Shown here: in pieces, positions 7,762 to 15,664 of the stretch
Numbering within the stretch: the first letter of the stretch is position 1
Layout of the letters: each line of letters opens with the position of its first letter
Origin: Vibrio echinoideorum
Lineage (GTDB): Bacteria; Pseudomonadota; Gammaproteobacteria; Enterobacterales; Vibrionaceae
Length of the DNA stretch: 64,000 nucleotides
NCBI RefSeq assembly: GCF_024347455.1
Contig: NZ_AP025485.1
Location: 1-64,000, forward strand
Direction of reading: 5' to 3'
Program-made: the position numbers and the translations under genes
The notes under the pieces: generated by a model
Databases searched by the model: none
Told to the model about the DNA's origin: nothing
What the model saw: the letters and a program-made list of their open reading frames with translations, nothing else

Positions 7762-8221
7762 CTCCTTGATATGACCCAAAAGGAGGACTGGATACTTAAA
7801 CAAGGACTTTCATCGTTCCAGTCACAACCACCATATCAACAAGTATCAGATCATGTTAGCTGGCATCAATTAGCTTTGAACTTGCAATCAGGAAAACCAT
7901 ACTTTTCTCATCCTATTTTTTGATGTGGCTATCGCTCTAGCAAGTCCAAGCAAATGAGTTGAAGTCTTGAGCTCCAATTCAGACTGAATCCCTAATAGCG
8001 CAATCCCTCCGAGGGGCTGCGCCGAGTGGATGAATTGAAACTAATCTTTTTTGATGATATCCAAAAAAGACTACGATACCAGTGCTAACTTATTCAGTAA
8101 AAACAATGAGTAAAGATTCACCCTCTACCTTCTGTCTGGTATGCTCGAAAAATAGCCACAAACTATGAGAGGTTTCTATCTCCATAGCTCTTTTAATATA
8201 AAATATTAAATTGGTAAGAAA
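7762..8221. other. 460-bp non-coding stretch upstream of the OLD module
   Basis: A 50-codon frame at 7771-7923 has no ribosome site before its ATG and is not convincing. A GC-rich motif (GCAATCCCTCCGAGGGGCTGCGCCGAG) at about 8000-8028 echoes one at about 5900. The last 60 bp are AT-rich and probably hold the promoter for the next gene. Confidence 0.35.
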
Positions 8222-8731
8222 ATGCATAACGAGAAATCAATTACACTCGTTTCTGAGGTCATCGAGCGCAGCTTCACGAGCGATTTTCATTGTTTAATTG
8301 CATTGATTCAGCATCTCGGTGCTCATGAAAAGTGGAACAGTAGAACACCAAGAAATATCGCTGATAGTATTGGCTTGGATAAGGTAGATGTAGAGAATGT
8401 TCTTGACGGATATCCTGCATTTTTTAGAAAGTCCTCTAACCTAAGTGCTCAGAAAGAACCTTTGTACTCTCTGCATATCAGGTATGCGAGAAGAACTAAA
8501 AAACAAATTGAAGGAGAGGGAGGCCTCAAGGAATGGTCAGCACCATTATCCTCTGAAGAAATGCAGACACTCCTTAACCTAGTAACAAATATGATTGGTT
8601 TAGAGGCAGAGAATAGACGTCTTAAAGAAGACTCAAGGCACAACAATATGAAGGTTTGGGTTGCGCTGACTGGCGCTTTTGCAACGGCAATTGCGGCAAT
8701 TTTAGCGCAGATTGTCAGTAGTGGCTCTTAA
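8222..8731 (+). CDS. Unknown membrane-anchored protein encoded with an OLD nuclease
   Basis: 169 aa. The N-terminal about 85 residues look like a small winged-helix-type fold (PRNIADSIGLDKVDVENVL). A coiled-coil stretch (about 125-145, LEAENRRLKED) leads to one C-terminal transmembrane helix (about 148-165), so it is probably tail-anchored with its body in the cytoplasm. I do not recognise the family. It ends 11 nt before the OLD-family gene, whose ribosome site lies in the gap, so the two form an operon. A sensor or membrane-recruitment role for the nuclease is inference. Confidence 0.7.
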   Translation: MHNEKSITLVSEVIERSFTSDFHCLIALIQHLGAHEKWNSRTPRNIADSIGLDKVDVENVLDGYPAFFRKSSNLSAQKEPLYSLHIRYARRTKKQIEGEGGLKEWSAPLSSEEMQTLLNLVTNMIGLEAENRRLKEDSRHNNMKVWVALTGAFATAIAAILAQIVSSGS

Positions 8732-8742
8732 AAGGAATAGTT

Positions 8743-10725
8743 ATGAAACTCACAAAATTCCGAGTTAGAAATTTTCGTTCAATCAATGATAGCGGTGAGA
8801 TTACGACAGACAACTTAACTGCAATACTAGGTCGTAATGAAAGTGGCAAGTCTAATATATTACTCGCTCTTCAACACTTAAACCCTTCAGGCGGTATGAC
8901 AGAGATTGAAGCCATAAAGAACTTTCCTCGCCATCGCAGACTTGGAGAACAGGACGAAAATACACGGTTCCTTGATACTGAATGGACGTTGTCGCAACAG
9001 GAAAGAGAGTCCCTGTCTTCTATTTTTCCTAGAGCGTCTGAAGTTTCAACCGTCACGATTGCTCGTCCATATGGAAAAACAAAATACATAGGTTTGGTTG
9101 GCTTAAAAGACCAGAGCTTAGATGTAAAAGCAATAAATAGAATTATTGATAAGATCGTTACGCTCCTAGATGCTCTAAAAAACGAGGATAACGCTGAAAA
9201 TGTCAAAGCCGTAGTACAAGAGGTCGACATGTTGAAAGCAACTGAGGCTCTCTCTGTTGAGACCTGGTTGGAAGCAGTTTTAGGCCGATATGATCATACG
9301 CTTAGAGATGCTGCACAATACACGTTAGAGAGGCAAGACGACTACCTCGACCTTAAAGATGACTTCGCACAAATAGTGACAGCTTTAAATGATGGTGAAC
9401 AAGAGAAAAAAGCTTGTGAATTTATAGTGGAATGCCTCCCTATTTTTGTTTACATCGATGAATACCCACATTTGGATGGACATCAGAACCTCGGCACTCT
9501 TAGTCAGCATCGACAAAATAGCCAGCTGACTGCAGAAGACGAAGGTTTCATTAAATTGTGTAAAGTTGCGGATATAGATCCAATTAAGCTCCAAGAGTTA
9601 GCGTCAGATCCTGAGACACGAAACCAACTAGTTAACAGGGCAGGGGCTGTTGTTACCAGTGAGATTAGACGCTTATGGACAGACCGTGAGTTGAAAGTCC
9701 GTTTCAATTTGGATGGCAACTATTTCGATACGTATATATCCGATCCGACGTCTACTTATGATGTTGAAGTTAATCTGAACGAAAGGAGCCGAGGGTTTAG
9801 GTGGTTTTTTTCATTCTACATTACGTTTTTTGCAGATACACATGGCGGTGATGCAGAGAATGCTATCATTCTTTTGGATGAGCCTGGGCTATACCTACAT
9901 GCAAAATCCCAAAGTGATCTGTTAAAGCATCTTGATGAAGACTTTAGCAATCAGATTATTTATACAACGCACTCACCTTTCCTAGTCCCGACAAAACAAC
10001 TTTCCACAGTCAAGACTGTGAATATATGCCAAGAAAAAGGAACAACAGTTACTAACGACCCCACAGGTGATTCAACTACGCTATTCCCTTTGCAAGCGGC
10101 ACTCGGGTATGAAGTTTCTCAGTCGTTATTTATTGGCTCAAACAATTTGGTTGTCGAGGGGGTTACTGATTTTTGGTATCTGTCATCGATGTCTGAGTAC
10201 CTGAAATCGTTGGGTAGGACAGGTTTGATGGATAAGATAACTATAACTCCAGCTGGCGGAGCTCAAAAAATACCATACCTGGTAAGTTTATTGTCTTCTC
10301 AACATCTTAATTTATTGGTGTTGCTCGATCATGAAAAAGAAGCACTTGCCACTAAAAACGATCTGATAACTAATCACAAACTAACTAAAAGGAACGTCAT
10401 TTTAGTATCTGAAGCAACAGAGAACGACGTTGCTGAATTAGATATTGAAGACCTATTTGGTCCCGAGTACTTCCTTTCTCTGGCAGAAGAAGCCTATAGA
10501 GGCGAGGTAACCGATGACCTCACATACAACGATAAGATTCCAAGGGTCTGCAAACGATTCGAAAAAGCGATGAAAGATTCCGGTATCAAGAAACAATTTG
10601 TGAAAGCAAAGCCTGCGAGATTATTTATGAGTAAACTCTCAGAAGGTAAAGGTAGCAATCTTCCAGAAGAAGTAATTTATAGCTTTGAGTCACTATTCAA
10701 ACTTATCAATAAACGAATGAAATAG
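8743..10725 (+). CDS. OLD-family ATPase/TOPRIM endonuclease
   Basis: 660 aa. The N-terminal ABC/SMC-type ATPase has Walker A GRNESGKS (30-37), Walker B IILLDEPG (about 377-384) and a switch His in YTTHSPF (about 407). The C-terminal TOPRIM domain has the Glu of VVEGVTDFWYL (about 470) and the Asp of LLVLLDHEK (about 526). This is the class 1 OLD layout, in which a nuclease is activated in phage defence (P2 Old and relatives). There is no UvrD-like GajB partner, so it is not Gabija. Its upstream partner is a small membrane protein. AT-rich composition suggests transfer. Confidence 0.88.
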   Translation: MKLTKFRVRNFRSINDSGEITTDNLTAILGRNESGKSNILLALQHLNPSGGMTEIEAIKNFPRHRRLGEQDENTRFLDTEWTLSQQERESLSSIFPRASEVSTVTIARPYGKTKYIGLVGLKDQSLDVKAINRIIDKIVTLLDALKNEDNAENVKAVVQEVDMLKATEALSVETWLEAVLGRYDHTLRDAAQYTLERQDDYLDLKDDFAQIVTALNDGEQEKKACEFIVECLPIFVYIDEYPHLDGHQNLGTLSQHRQNSQLTAEDEGFIKLCKVADIDPIKLQELASDPETRNQLVNRAGAVVTSEIRRLWTDRELKVRFNLDGNYFDTYISDPTSTYDVEVNLNERSRGFRWFFSFYITFFADTHGGDAENAIILLDEPGLYLHAKSQSDLLKHLDEDFSNQIIYTTHSPFLVPTKQLSTVKTVNICQEKGTTVTNDPTGDSTTLFPLQAALGYEVSQSLFIGSNNLVVEGVTDFWYLSSMSEYLKSLGRTGLMDKITITPAGGAQKIPYLVSLLSSQHLNLLVLLDHEKEALATKNDLITNHKLTKRNVILVSEATENDVAELDIEDLFGPEYFLSLAEEAYRGEVTDDLTYNDKIPRVCKRFEKAMKDSGIKKQFVKAKPARLFMSKLSEGKGSNLPEEVIYSFESLFKLINKRMK

Positions 10726-10963
10726 TGAAGGATAGGGGAATTTAAGATTCAGTGGGATATCATTATTTAAATGAATTGACAATTATATGGGATATTTGCC
10801 ATACTGAGTGTGTAGAAGGGTTTGATATGTAATCTGCATCTGGCTTGATTACATATTTGTAAGCTACCTATGGCTAGCCAGAAAGTCATAGTAAGTTGTT
10901 AAGGTTAACCACCTGTCCCGACCCCATAGAGCTAAGGGAACGCCACGAACAACACCTATTAAG

Positions 10964-10993
10964 AAAAAGCCGACACGTAGTGTCGGCTTTTTT
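10964..10993. terminator. Rho-independent terminator between convergent genes
   Basis: AAAAAGCCGACAC / GTGTCGGCTTTTTT: 8-bp stem, 3-nt loop, A and T flanks on both sides. It serves the OLD gene and possibly the convergent toxin-like gene ending at 10998. Confidence 0.8.
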
Positions 10994-10997
10994 CGTT

Positions 10998-11480
10998 CTA
11001 TAACTCTAGATTCCCCATAACATTACCTGGATGAGCTTTCTTATCGTAGGCAGTAATGATGTTGTAAAAAGGCTCTTCGTTTTGAGGCTCTTTTAAATCG
11101 ACGACGACCATACCGGTATTTGATTCGACTATTAATGGCTTGTTGGGGCTCTTTTTAGGGTCAATTATCACCTCTGCCCCTACCTGAAGAACGCTTTCAA
11201 TAAACTTAACCACATCCTCTGCATTTTGAGAGTTTAGTTCATCCCCGTGCTTGTCCCAGATATGCCGTAGCCCAAAAGCTCCTTTAGGTTCGTGATGGTT
11301 ATGGCTATAGAAACCACTATCGCCTAGTTTGAGATGTATTTCCCCTTTTGGGAAATTATCATTCAACTTAGGAATAGTTCCAAAAGACAAATCACCATTA
11401 TTATTCGTAACCCTTGAGTTCTTCATGTTTTTCTTGTCAAGGACGTCATTGTCGATGTCTGTTGGATTGAAAATATTCAT
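10998..11480 (-). CDS. BECR-fold (PBECR-like) nuclease toxin domain, probably a detached C-terminal fragment
   Basis: 160 aa. The conserved-looking core has FGLRHIWDKHGDEL (about 71-84), PLIVESNTGMVVVDL (about 120-134) and FYNIITAYDKKAHPGN (about 138-153). This pattern is shared by barnase/EndoU/ColicinE5/RelE-type domains found at the C termini of phage head proteins and polymorphic toxins. The ATG at 11480 has no ribosome site and overlaps (ATGA) the stop of a short upstream frame with toxin-like sequence, so it may be an orphan toxin module cut from a larger protein. No immunity gene is recognisable. The family call is by motif only. Confidence 0.5.
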   Translation of the reverse strand: MNIFNPTDIDNDVLDKKNMKNSRVTNNNGDLSFGTIPKLNDNFPKGEIHLKLGDSGFYSHNHHEPKGAFGLRHIWDKHGDELNSQNAEDVVKFIESVLQVGAEVIIDPKKSPNKPLIVESNTGMVVVDLKEPQNEEPFYNIITAYDKKAHPGNVMGNLEL

Positions 11481-11593
11481 TTGGTCTTGGATGATGAAGA
11501 ATTATTCAGAATCATATCAACTATTTCAAACGTATGCCCCCATTTATTAGAAGTGTTATATCTACTTTTGACATTATTTGTTAAGGAGTTGCG
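11477..11593 (-). pseudogene. Short toxin-like coding remnant upstream of the BECR-type gene
   Basis: A 38-codon open frame without its own start contains SRYNTSNKWGHTFEIVDMIL, a sequence typical of the linker before C-terminal toxin domains. It ends in TGA overlapping the ATG of the next frame. It stops abruptly close to the dispersed element at 11617-11710, consistent with truncation of a larger toxin gene at a recombination junction. Confidence 0.35.
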
Positions 11594-11616
11594 TTATTGA
11601 CATTCACCATCAAAAC

Positions 11617-11710
11617 TGGACACCAACGTTAATCTTCTTCCCATACTTTTGGTTATTCATTGTTGCAATGATTAATTTTTGAGTCTCTACTTAATTTTAG
11701 TGACTGTCCA
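11617..11710 (-). repeat. Dispersed ~90-bp element, copy E
   Basis: Bounded by TGGACA and TGTCCA. Read on the minus strand it contains the dyad AATCATTG-CAA-CAATGAAT, then AATAACCAAAAGTATGGGAA, then a GGTGTCCAGTTTTG end. It shares the AAGTATGG block and ends with copies at 15274, 18559, 21073 and 52806. Confidence 0.65.
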
Positions 11711-11955
11711 TGACGGTGTACTTTTCGTCGATTCGGTATGTGCTTTGGTTGAATCAAAAAGATGTTAACTCTTGCTGTAAATCGCTCTGAAAGCGTCACA
11801 AACTTACAATGCCTTTTGGATACGTATTGGTGGTTAAGTGTCGTAAATCTTCGCTAAGAGCGTTTGAGACGCTATGAGGTCTGTTTCCGGTGGCTAACTC
11901 GCGGGTTTTACATAATAGGAATAATGAACACCGACTTTTGAGTGGTTTGGTTGCA
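11700..11955 (+). repeat. Long inverted repeat, left copy
   Basis: About 240 bp that match the reverse complement of 55578-55815 at high identity by eye (roughly 90 percent). Shared blocks include GGTGTACTTTTCGTCGATTC, AAATCGCTCTGAAAG and GCGGGTTTTACATAATAGGA. No protein is encoded on either strand. The two copies enclose about 44 kb. Confidence 0.8.
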
Positions 11956-12136
11956 TTTATCTATTGGCTGTAGGTTACAGCTTTATCATAAAAGATAGTA
12001 ATCATTAAAAAACAATGAGATACAGAAAGGTGATGAAATTAAAGTGATTAAAATCAATAGCATAGTTTCTATTATTGTTTAGGTTATCATTGCTTGCTAT
12101 GATTGGTTTTAAATACTTAAATTAAAAGGATCGTTC

Positions 12137-12280
12137 ATGAATATTCAAACTACACAACCAACAACTACAAAGCAGTTTAGCCCTGTGTTATCACGTTTAA
12201 TGGAAGAGGTTAAAAACAATAAGAATAACGTCAATGGCGCTTATGACCGAACTCACAATCGACACAATAGAGGTCAATAA
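12137..12280 (+). CDS. yhhA: YhhA-type triceptide (cyclophane) RiPP precursor peptide
   Basis: A 47-codon gene with an AAAAGGA ribosome site 6-8 nt before its ATG, ending 4 nt before the radical SAM gene. Residues 1-34 form a polar leader; the C-terminal core reads YDRTHNRHNRGQ. The core holds three aromatic-X-Arg triplets, YDR, HNR and HNR. This is the kind of site where three-residue cyclophane-forming radical SAM enzymes join the aromatic ring to the third residue, and the Y-H-H series fits the YhhA family name. Identification rests on the core pattern and on the adjacent maturase and oxygenase. Too short for routine gene callers. Confidence 0.82.
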   Translation: MNIQTTQPTTTKQFSPVLSRLMEEVKNNKNNVNGAYDRTHNRHNRGQ

Positions 12281-12284
12281 TTAA

Positions 12285-13421
12285 ATGCCAGCACGTTTAG
12301 ATACTGTACTGATAAAAACAGCTAGTCGCTGTAACTTGGATTGTACATATTGCTATGTGTATCAAGGTGAAGATACTAGCTGGAAAAATCAGCCTAAAAA
12401 AATGTCGAAAGATACAATTGACGTGCTGGTAGACAGGCTAATAGAACAGTCAATAAATCAAGATGTAGGCTTTGCTATTGTTTTACATGGTGGTGAGCCT
12501 TTACTCATTGGTTTTGAGAGAATGCAGTATCTGCTTACATCTTTAAGAAAAAATCTAAACTCGCTTAATTACCCAATAAGCCTTCAAACGAATGGTGTTC
12601 TTCTAACTAATCCATTTTTAGATTTATTTTCAGAAATGAAAGTGAGTGTATCTGTCAGTATTGATGGTGACAAGATTGCCAATGATATTTCCAGAATCAC
12701 AAGAACAGGAAAAAGTTCATTTGATGACACTGTTAAAGGGATAAAACTACTGAAGAGTCACCATGACAATGAGTTCTTGTTCGCTGGAACTTTATCTGTT
12801 ATTCAACCTAATATATCCCCGAAGGACATTTACCTATTTTTGAAAAGTTTAGGTACTCCAAGTATGGATTTTCTATTTCAAGACGGGAACTATAATAAAT
12901 TACCGATTGGAAAATATTCTTTTGAGTCCACTGAATATGGTCAATGGATGAAAGGAATGTTGGATATGTATCTATCCGACCCTGAACCAGTAAAAATACC
13001 ATGTATTGATGACATATTGAGGCTAACGATGGGTGGTGATTCCATAAAAGAAGGAAAAGGGGATAGTGAGTTTGGGATTCTCATTGTAGAGACCGATGGA
13101 GAGATCAGGAAGAATGATACTCTGAGACTCTCTTATGATGGTGCTGACTTTTTTAAGACCAGAGATAGCGTTAGAGACATTGACTTTCAAACCGTAATTG
13201 ATTCCGAAGAATTTCAATACGTTTCATCAATGCAAAAACCTACCTCAGATAACTGCTTGAATTGTTCAGTAAAAGATATTTGTGGTGGTGGAATGCCTCT
13301 TTACCGATGGAGTGATGAAAATGGTTATAACAATCCATCGGTTTTCTGTAATGACCATTACTACTTCATTGAAAGTGTAAAAAACACACTCAATACATCA
13401 GGGGGGAGTTATGTTTCCTAA
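12285..13421 (+). CDS. yhhB: YhhB-type radical SAM/SPASM peptide maturase (cyclophane-forming)
   Basis: 378 aa. The radical SAM cluster motif CNLDCTYC provides Cys16, Cys20 and Cys23. The GGEP motif (about 69-72) binds SAM. The C-terminal SPASM-like region has further Cys (CLNC at about 324, CGGG at about 335, and FCND near 352) for auxiliary Fe-S binding. Enzymes of this family cleave SAM to a 5'-deoxyadenosyl radical and cross-link aromatic residues to a nearby side chain of the precursor. It lies between the precursor and a 2OG-Fe(II) oxygenase, overlapping the latter by 11 nt. The symbol is assigned by context and recall, not by search. Confidence 0.85.
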   Translation: MPARLDTVLIKTASRCNLDCTYCYVYQGEDTSWKNQPKKMSKDTIDVLVDRLIEQSINQDVGFAIVLHGGEPLLIGFERMQYLLTSLRKNLNSLNYPISLQTNGVLLTNPFLDLFSEMKVSVSVSIDGDKIANDISRITRTGKSSFDDTVKGIKLLKSHHDNEFLFAGTLSVIQPNISPKDIYLFLKSLGTPSMDFLFQDGNYNKLPIGKYSFESTEYGQWMKGMLDMYLSDPEPVKIPCIDDILRLTMGGDSIKEGKGDSEFGILIVETDGEIRKNDTLRLSYDGADFFKTRDSVRDIDFQTVIDSEEFQYVSSMQKPTSDNCLNCSVKDICGGGMPLYRWSDENGYNNPSVFCNDHYYFIESVKNTLNTSGGSYVS

Positions 13422-14001
13422 GTTTAAAAACGTGAAGTTTTACGACACCCCCTACAAGCATTTTACTAGCTCCTCAAACCTTAACGAAAAAACCATACAA
13501 GAGTTACTTTCTTGGCTTGATCTAGAGGCTCCATGGAAGCTTGTCGAAACAGATTTTTATGAGCAATATGAGTTAAGCTTAAATTCGAGCGATAACTTAG
13601 GTGAAGCTAAGTTTCTTATTGATCAAGACACTCTGTCTCAATTGAGAGCTCAAGTCGAAAGTTTATTTAAAGTTAATATCGAAGAAAAAGTTGAAGTTGT
13701 AGCTCATAAACTAGTCAAAGGGCAAACCATTAGGGTTCATAATGATTACCTCCAAGAGGATCATCGAGAGACTCACCGAGTGCTTCTTCAAATAAGTAAG
13801 GAATTTAAAGAAAGCAATGGCGGGTACTTAATGACATTTAACGGGCCTAACTCTGATGACTTAAACTCGGTAATTCCTCCTATCCCAGGATCTATTCAAG
13901 GGTTTGAAATATCGCAAAACTCACACCATGCAGTAAGCACGGTTCATGGTGGAGTAAGATATACTATTATTTATACGTTTAAAGAAAGATCATCGTGTTA
14001 A
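13411..14001 (+). CDS. yhhC: YhhC-type 2-oxoglutarate/Fe(II) oxygenase acting on the cyclophane peptide
   Basis: 196 aa with a GGGGGGAG ribosome site inside the end of yhhB. The Fe(II) facial triad is visible: HND at about 110-112 (His and Asp) and a distal His in NSHHAVST (about 170-172). An Arg about 10 residues later (VRYTIIY) is suited to binding 2-oxoglutarate. This is a jelly-roll hydroxylase pattern. Together with yhhA and yhhB it should hydroxylate the cross-linked peptide. No transporter, protease or immunity gene follows; a strong terminator closes the operon. Confidence 0.83.
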   Translation: MFPKFKNVKFYDTPYKHFTSSSNLNEKTIQELLSWLDLEAPWKLVETDFYEQYELSLNSSDNLGEAKFLIDQDTLSQLRAQVESLFKVNIEEKVEVVAHKLVKGQTIRVHNDYLQEDHRETHRVLLQISKEFKESNGGYLMTFNGPNSDDLNSVIPPIPGSIQGFEISQNSHHAVSTVHGGVRYTIIYTFKERSSC

Positions 14002-14065
14002 TAATGAAGGATTTACCATAACGTCACTTAGTGCGCACCCAAACACAAACCAACCTTTTTGTTAG

Positions 14066-14105
14066 AGCCCCTTAATCATTGTTGCAATGATTAAGGGGCT
14101 TTTTT
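14066..14105 (+). terminator. Strong terminator of the RiPP operon; contains the CATTG-TTG-CAATG dyad
   Basis: AGCCCCTTAATCATTG / CAATGATTAAGGGGCT: 16-bp perfect stem, TTG loop, then T6. The dyad core is the same as the one at 11668 (copy E) and 55840-55860, so the terminator is built on a member of that repeat family. Confidence 0.9.
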
Positions 14106-14179
14106 AATCAATGTTCATTAAGGTGTAACTTTATGGACGTTGCTCACAATCATCTAATAACTGTTCAGTTAGTCTTTAT

Positions 14180-14235
14180 AATTTAAAGTGAACATGTACA
14201 CTTGTGTGTGAATATCTTTAAGTTCACTTTTAGGC
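14180..14235. promoter_or_regulatory. Candidate resolvase binding site (res) upstream of the recombinase gene
   Basis: AAAGTGAACATGTACACT and its partial inverse AAGTTCACTTTT lie within 50 bp just before the recombinase start. Spaced inverted arms next to the gene are typical of Tn3-type res sites, which also hold the promoter. Confidence 0.4.
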
Positions 14236-14241
14236 CATTTT

Positions 14242-14796
14242 ATGAAAATTGGTTATGCTCGTGTTAGCACCCAAGACCAAACGCTCGATGTTCAACTTGA
14301 ACAACTTAAACGTATTGGTTGTGACAAAATTTACCAAGAGCAAGCGAGCGGTAAATCCTCTGATAGAGAACAGCTTAACCTGTTGCTGGATTTTGCAAGG
14401 GAGGGAGATGTTATTCATGTTACCAAAGTCGACCGCATTGCTCGAAATACCATCGATGCTTTGCAAATTGCCGATCAGCTAGCGCAAAAGAAAGCGGGTT
14501 TGGTGTTTCATGACTTGGGGGATTTAGATATCAATAGCGATGTAGGTAGAGTCATTTATACGACCATATCGGCGTTTGCTGAAATGGAAAGAAAACGAAT
14601 ATTACAGCGTTGTAATGAAGGCAGAGAGCGTGCTCGCTCTGAGGGGAGGCATCTTGGCCGATTTCCTAATAAGACGCTTCATACGCGTATTCAAGAGCTT
14701 GCAGGCCAAGGAATGAACAAGCATGCGATCAGTAAAGAGTTAGAGTGCAGTAGGACTACGGTCTATAAGGTTCTAGGAAAAAATATCTCTCTTTAG
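14242..14796 (+). CDS. Serine recombinase, resolvase/invertase family
   Basis: 184 aa. The catalytic domain has YARVST with the nucleophilic serine at about residue 9, Arg-rich KVDRIARN (about 62-69), and the long E helix AEMERKRILQR (about 114-124). A C-terminal helix-turn-helix (NKHAISKELECSRTTVYKVL) completes the Tn3-resolvase/Hin layout at the usual length of 180-190 aa. The gene stands alone, with no transposase nearby. It may resolve plasmid multimers or rearrange the repeats that divide the cargo; the latter is inference. Confidence 0.9.
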   Translation: MKIGYARVSTQDQTLDVQLEQLKRIGCDKIYQEQASGKSSDREQLNLLLDFAREGDVIHVTKVDRIARNTIDALQIADQLAQKKAGLVFHDLGDLDINSDVGRVIYTTISAFAEMERKRILQRCNEGRERARSEGRHLGRFPNKTLHTRIQELAGQGMNKHAISKELECSRTTVYKVLGKNISL

Positions 14797-14980
14797 AATC
14801 GCGAACAAAGCTGTTCTTTAAATGAGTAAAGAGCTGACTGACGTTGCTTCGCTCTGTCGGCTTCATACTGACTCTACATGCAAGCATATAGCAGCCAGCA
14901 CGAACCTATCCCTTGATGAAATAAATAAATTTTCAGAATTTTAATTTAATTATTGTTGCAATGATTAAGAGGCAGAGAGA

Positions 14981-15250
14981 ATGAAAAGAGCAAGAATGAG
15001 CCAGGTTCAAAAAGAGGTCTTAAGATGTTTGGCCAAGGCGTTCATCAAAGGAGTAAAAGAAGGTAAGTCAACCGTCATCAACCTGGCCGTCAATCAAGTG
15101 CTTGGGAGAGATATTCACCCGAACAACTTCCGAGTTTCATGTAAAGCTCTTGAAGAGTGTGGACTGGTTATGCGCAAAAAAGTGGATCTAGATTGGTACA
15201 TCAATATAACGCCAGAGGGGTTTGATAAGGCACTCACCTGGCTTGATTAA
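14981..15250 (+). CDS. Small winged-helix-like protein of unknown function
   Basis: 89 aa with GAGG 8 nt before the ATG. It is predicted mostly helical with a terminal beta hairpin (DLDWYINITPEGFDKALTWL) like a wing, plus a basic N terminus (MKRARMSQVQKE), suggesting a small DNA-binding protein. A TTATTGTTGCAATGATTAAG dyad lies just upstream (about 14948) and may be its operator or a recombination scar. No family recognised. Confidence 0.5.
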   Translation: MKRARMSQVQKEVLRCLAKAFIKGVKEGKSTVINLAVNQVLGRDIHPNNFRVSCKALEECGLVMRKKVDLDWYINITPEGFDKALTWLD

Positions 15251-15273
15251 ACGATGCTTCTGAAACTCATTTT

Positions 15274-15364
15274 TGGACAAAAGCTACTTAGAGTAATCAC
15301 TTAAATTAGAAAATTCGGATAACTTTAAGTATGGGAAAGTCACTTAGCCGTTAGTTAGTGTCCA
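15274..15364 (+). repeat. Dispersed ~90-bp element, copy A
   Basis: TGGACAAAAG ... TTAAATTAGAAAATT ... GGATAACTTTAAGTATGGGA ... AGTGTCCAGTTTTGC. 91 bp between TGGACA and TGTCCA, located at the junction between the resolvase module and the DUF6338 module. Confidence 0.7.
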
Positions 15365-15475
15365 GTTTTGCAAGTGCAGACCAGTTTCATTGCTACGTAA
15401 TTTTGATAAGGTATTGAAGCTGAAAGTTGACCCAAACCTTAGTCCACTCTAATATGGAAGAAAAGGAGGTGACTT

Positions 15476-15664
15476 ATGAAAGCGTTAATGGGCAAGCTCG
15501 CAAGTCATATCAGGGGAGACACCAAAGGGCGAGAGGAATTGCGAAAGGTAATTGCAAGCCAACAGGACAATCAGGAAATCACATTATCAGACGGAACGAC
15601 ATACATCATTTCCAGAACCAACCCAAATACATCCGATAATCGTCAACACACAGAGCCGGTATAA
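15476..15664 (+). CDS. Small hypothetical protein coupled to a DUF6338 gene
   Basis: 62 aa, preceded by a near-ideal AAGGAGGTGA site, so translation is very likely. It is basic at the N terminus and ends in a short beta-type stretch (EITLSDGTTYIISR). Its stop overlaps the next ATG (TAATG). Function unknown; by pairing it may be a partner of the membrane protein that follows. Confidence 0.65.
   Translation: MKALMGKLASHIRGDTKGREELRKVIASQQDNQEITLSDGTTYIISRTNPNTSDNRQHTEPV

Larger units (their letters stand above)
11594..12136. other. Non-coding junction region upstream of the RiPP cluster
   Basis: No credible ORF. It contains one copy of the roughly 90-bp dispersed element (11617-11710), one arm of the long inverted repeat (11700-11955), and an AT-rich leader (11960-12136) that should carry the promoter for the RiPP precursor. 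Confidence 0.6.

Noticed and set aside
7771..7923. 50-codon frame after the kinase/phosphatase terminator
   Set aside because: The AAGGAGG sequence lies inside the frame rather than before the ATG, and the peptide shows no domain or pairing with neighbours.
8743..10725. Gabija (GajA) interpretation of the OLD-family gene
   Set aside because: No UvrD/PcrA-like GajB follows; the downstream sequence is non-coding to a terminator.
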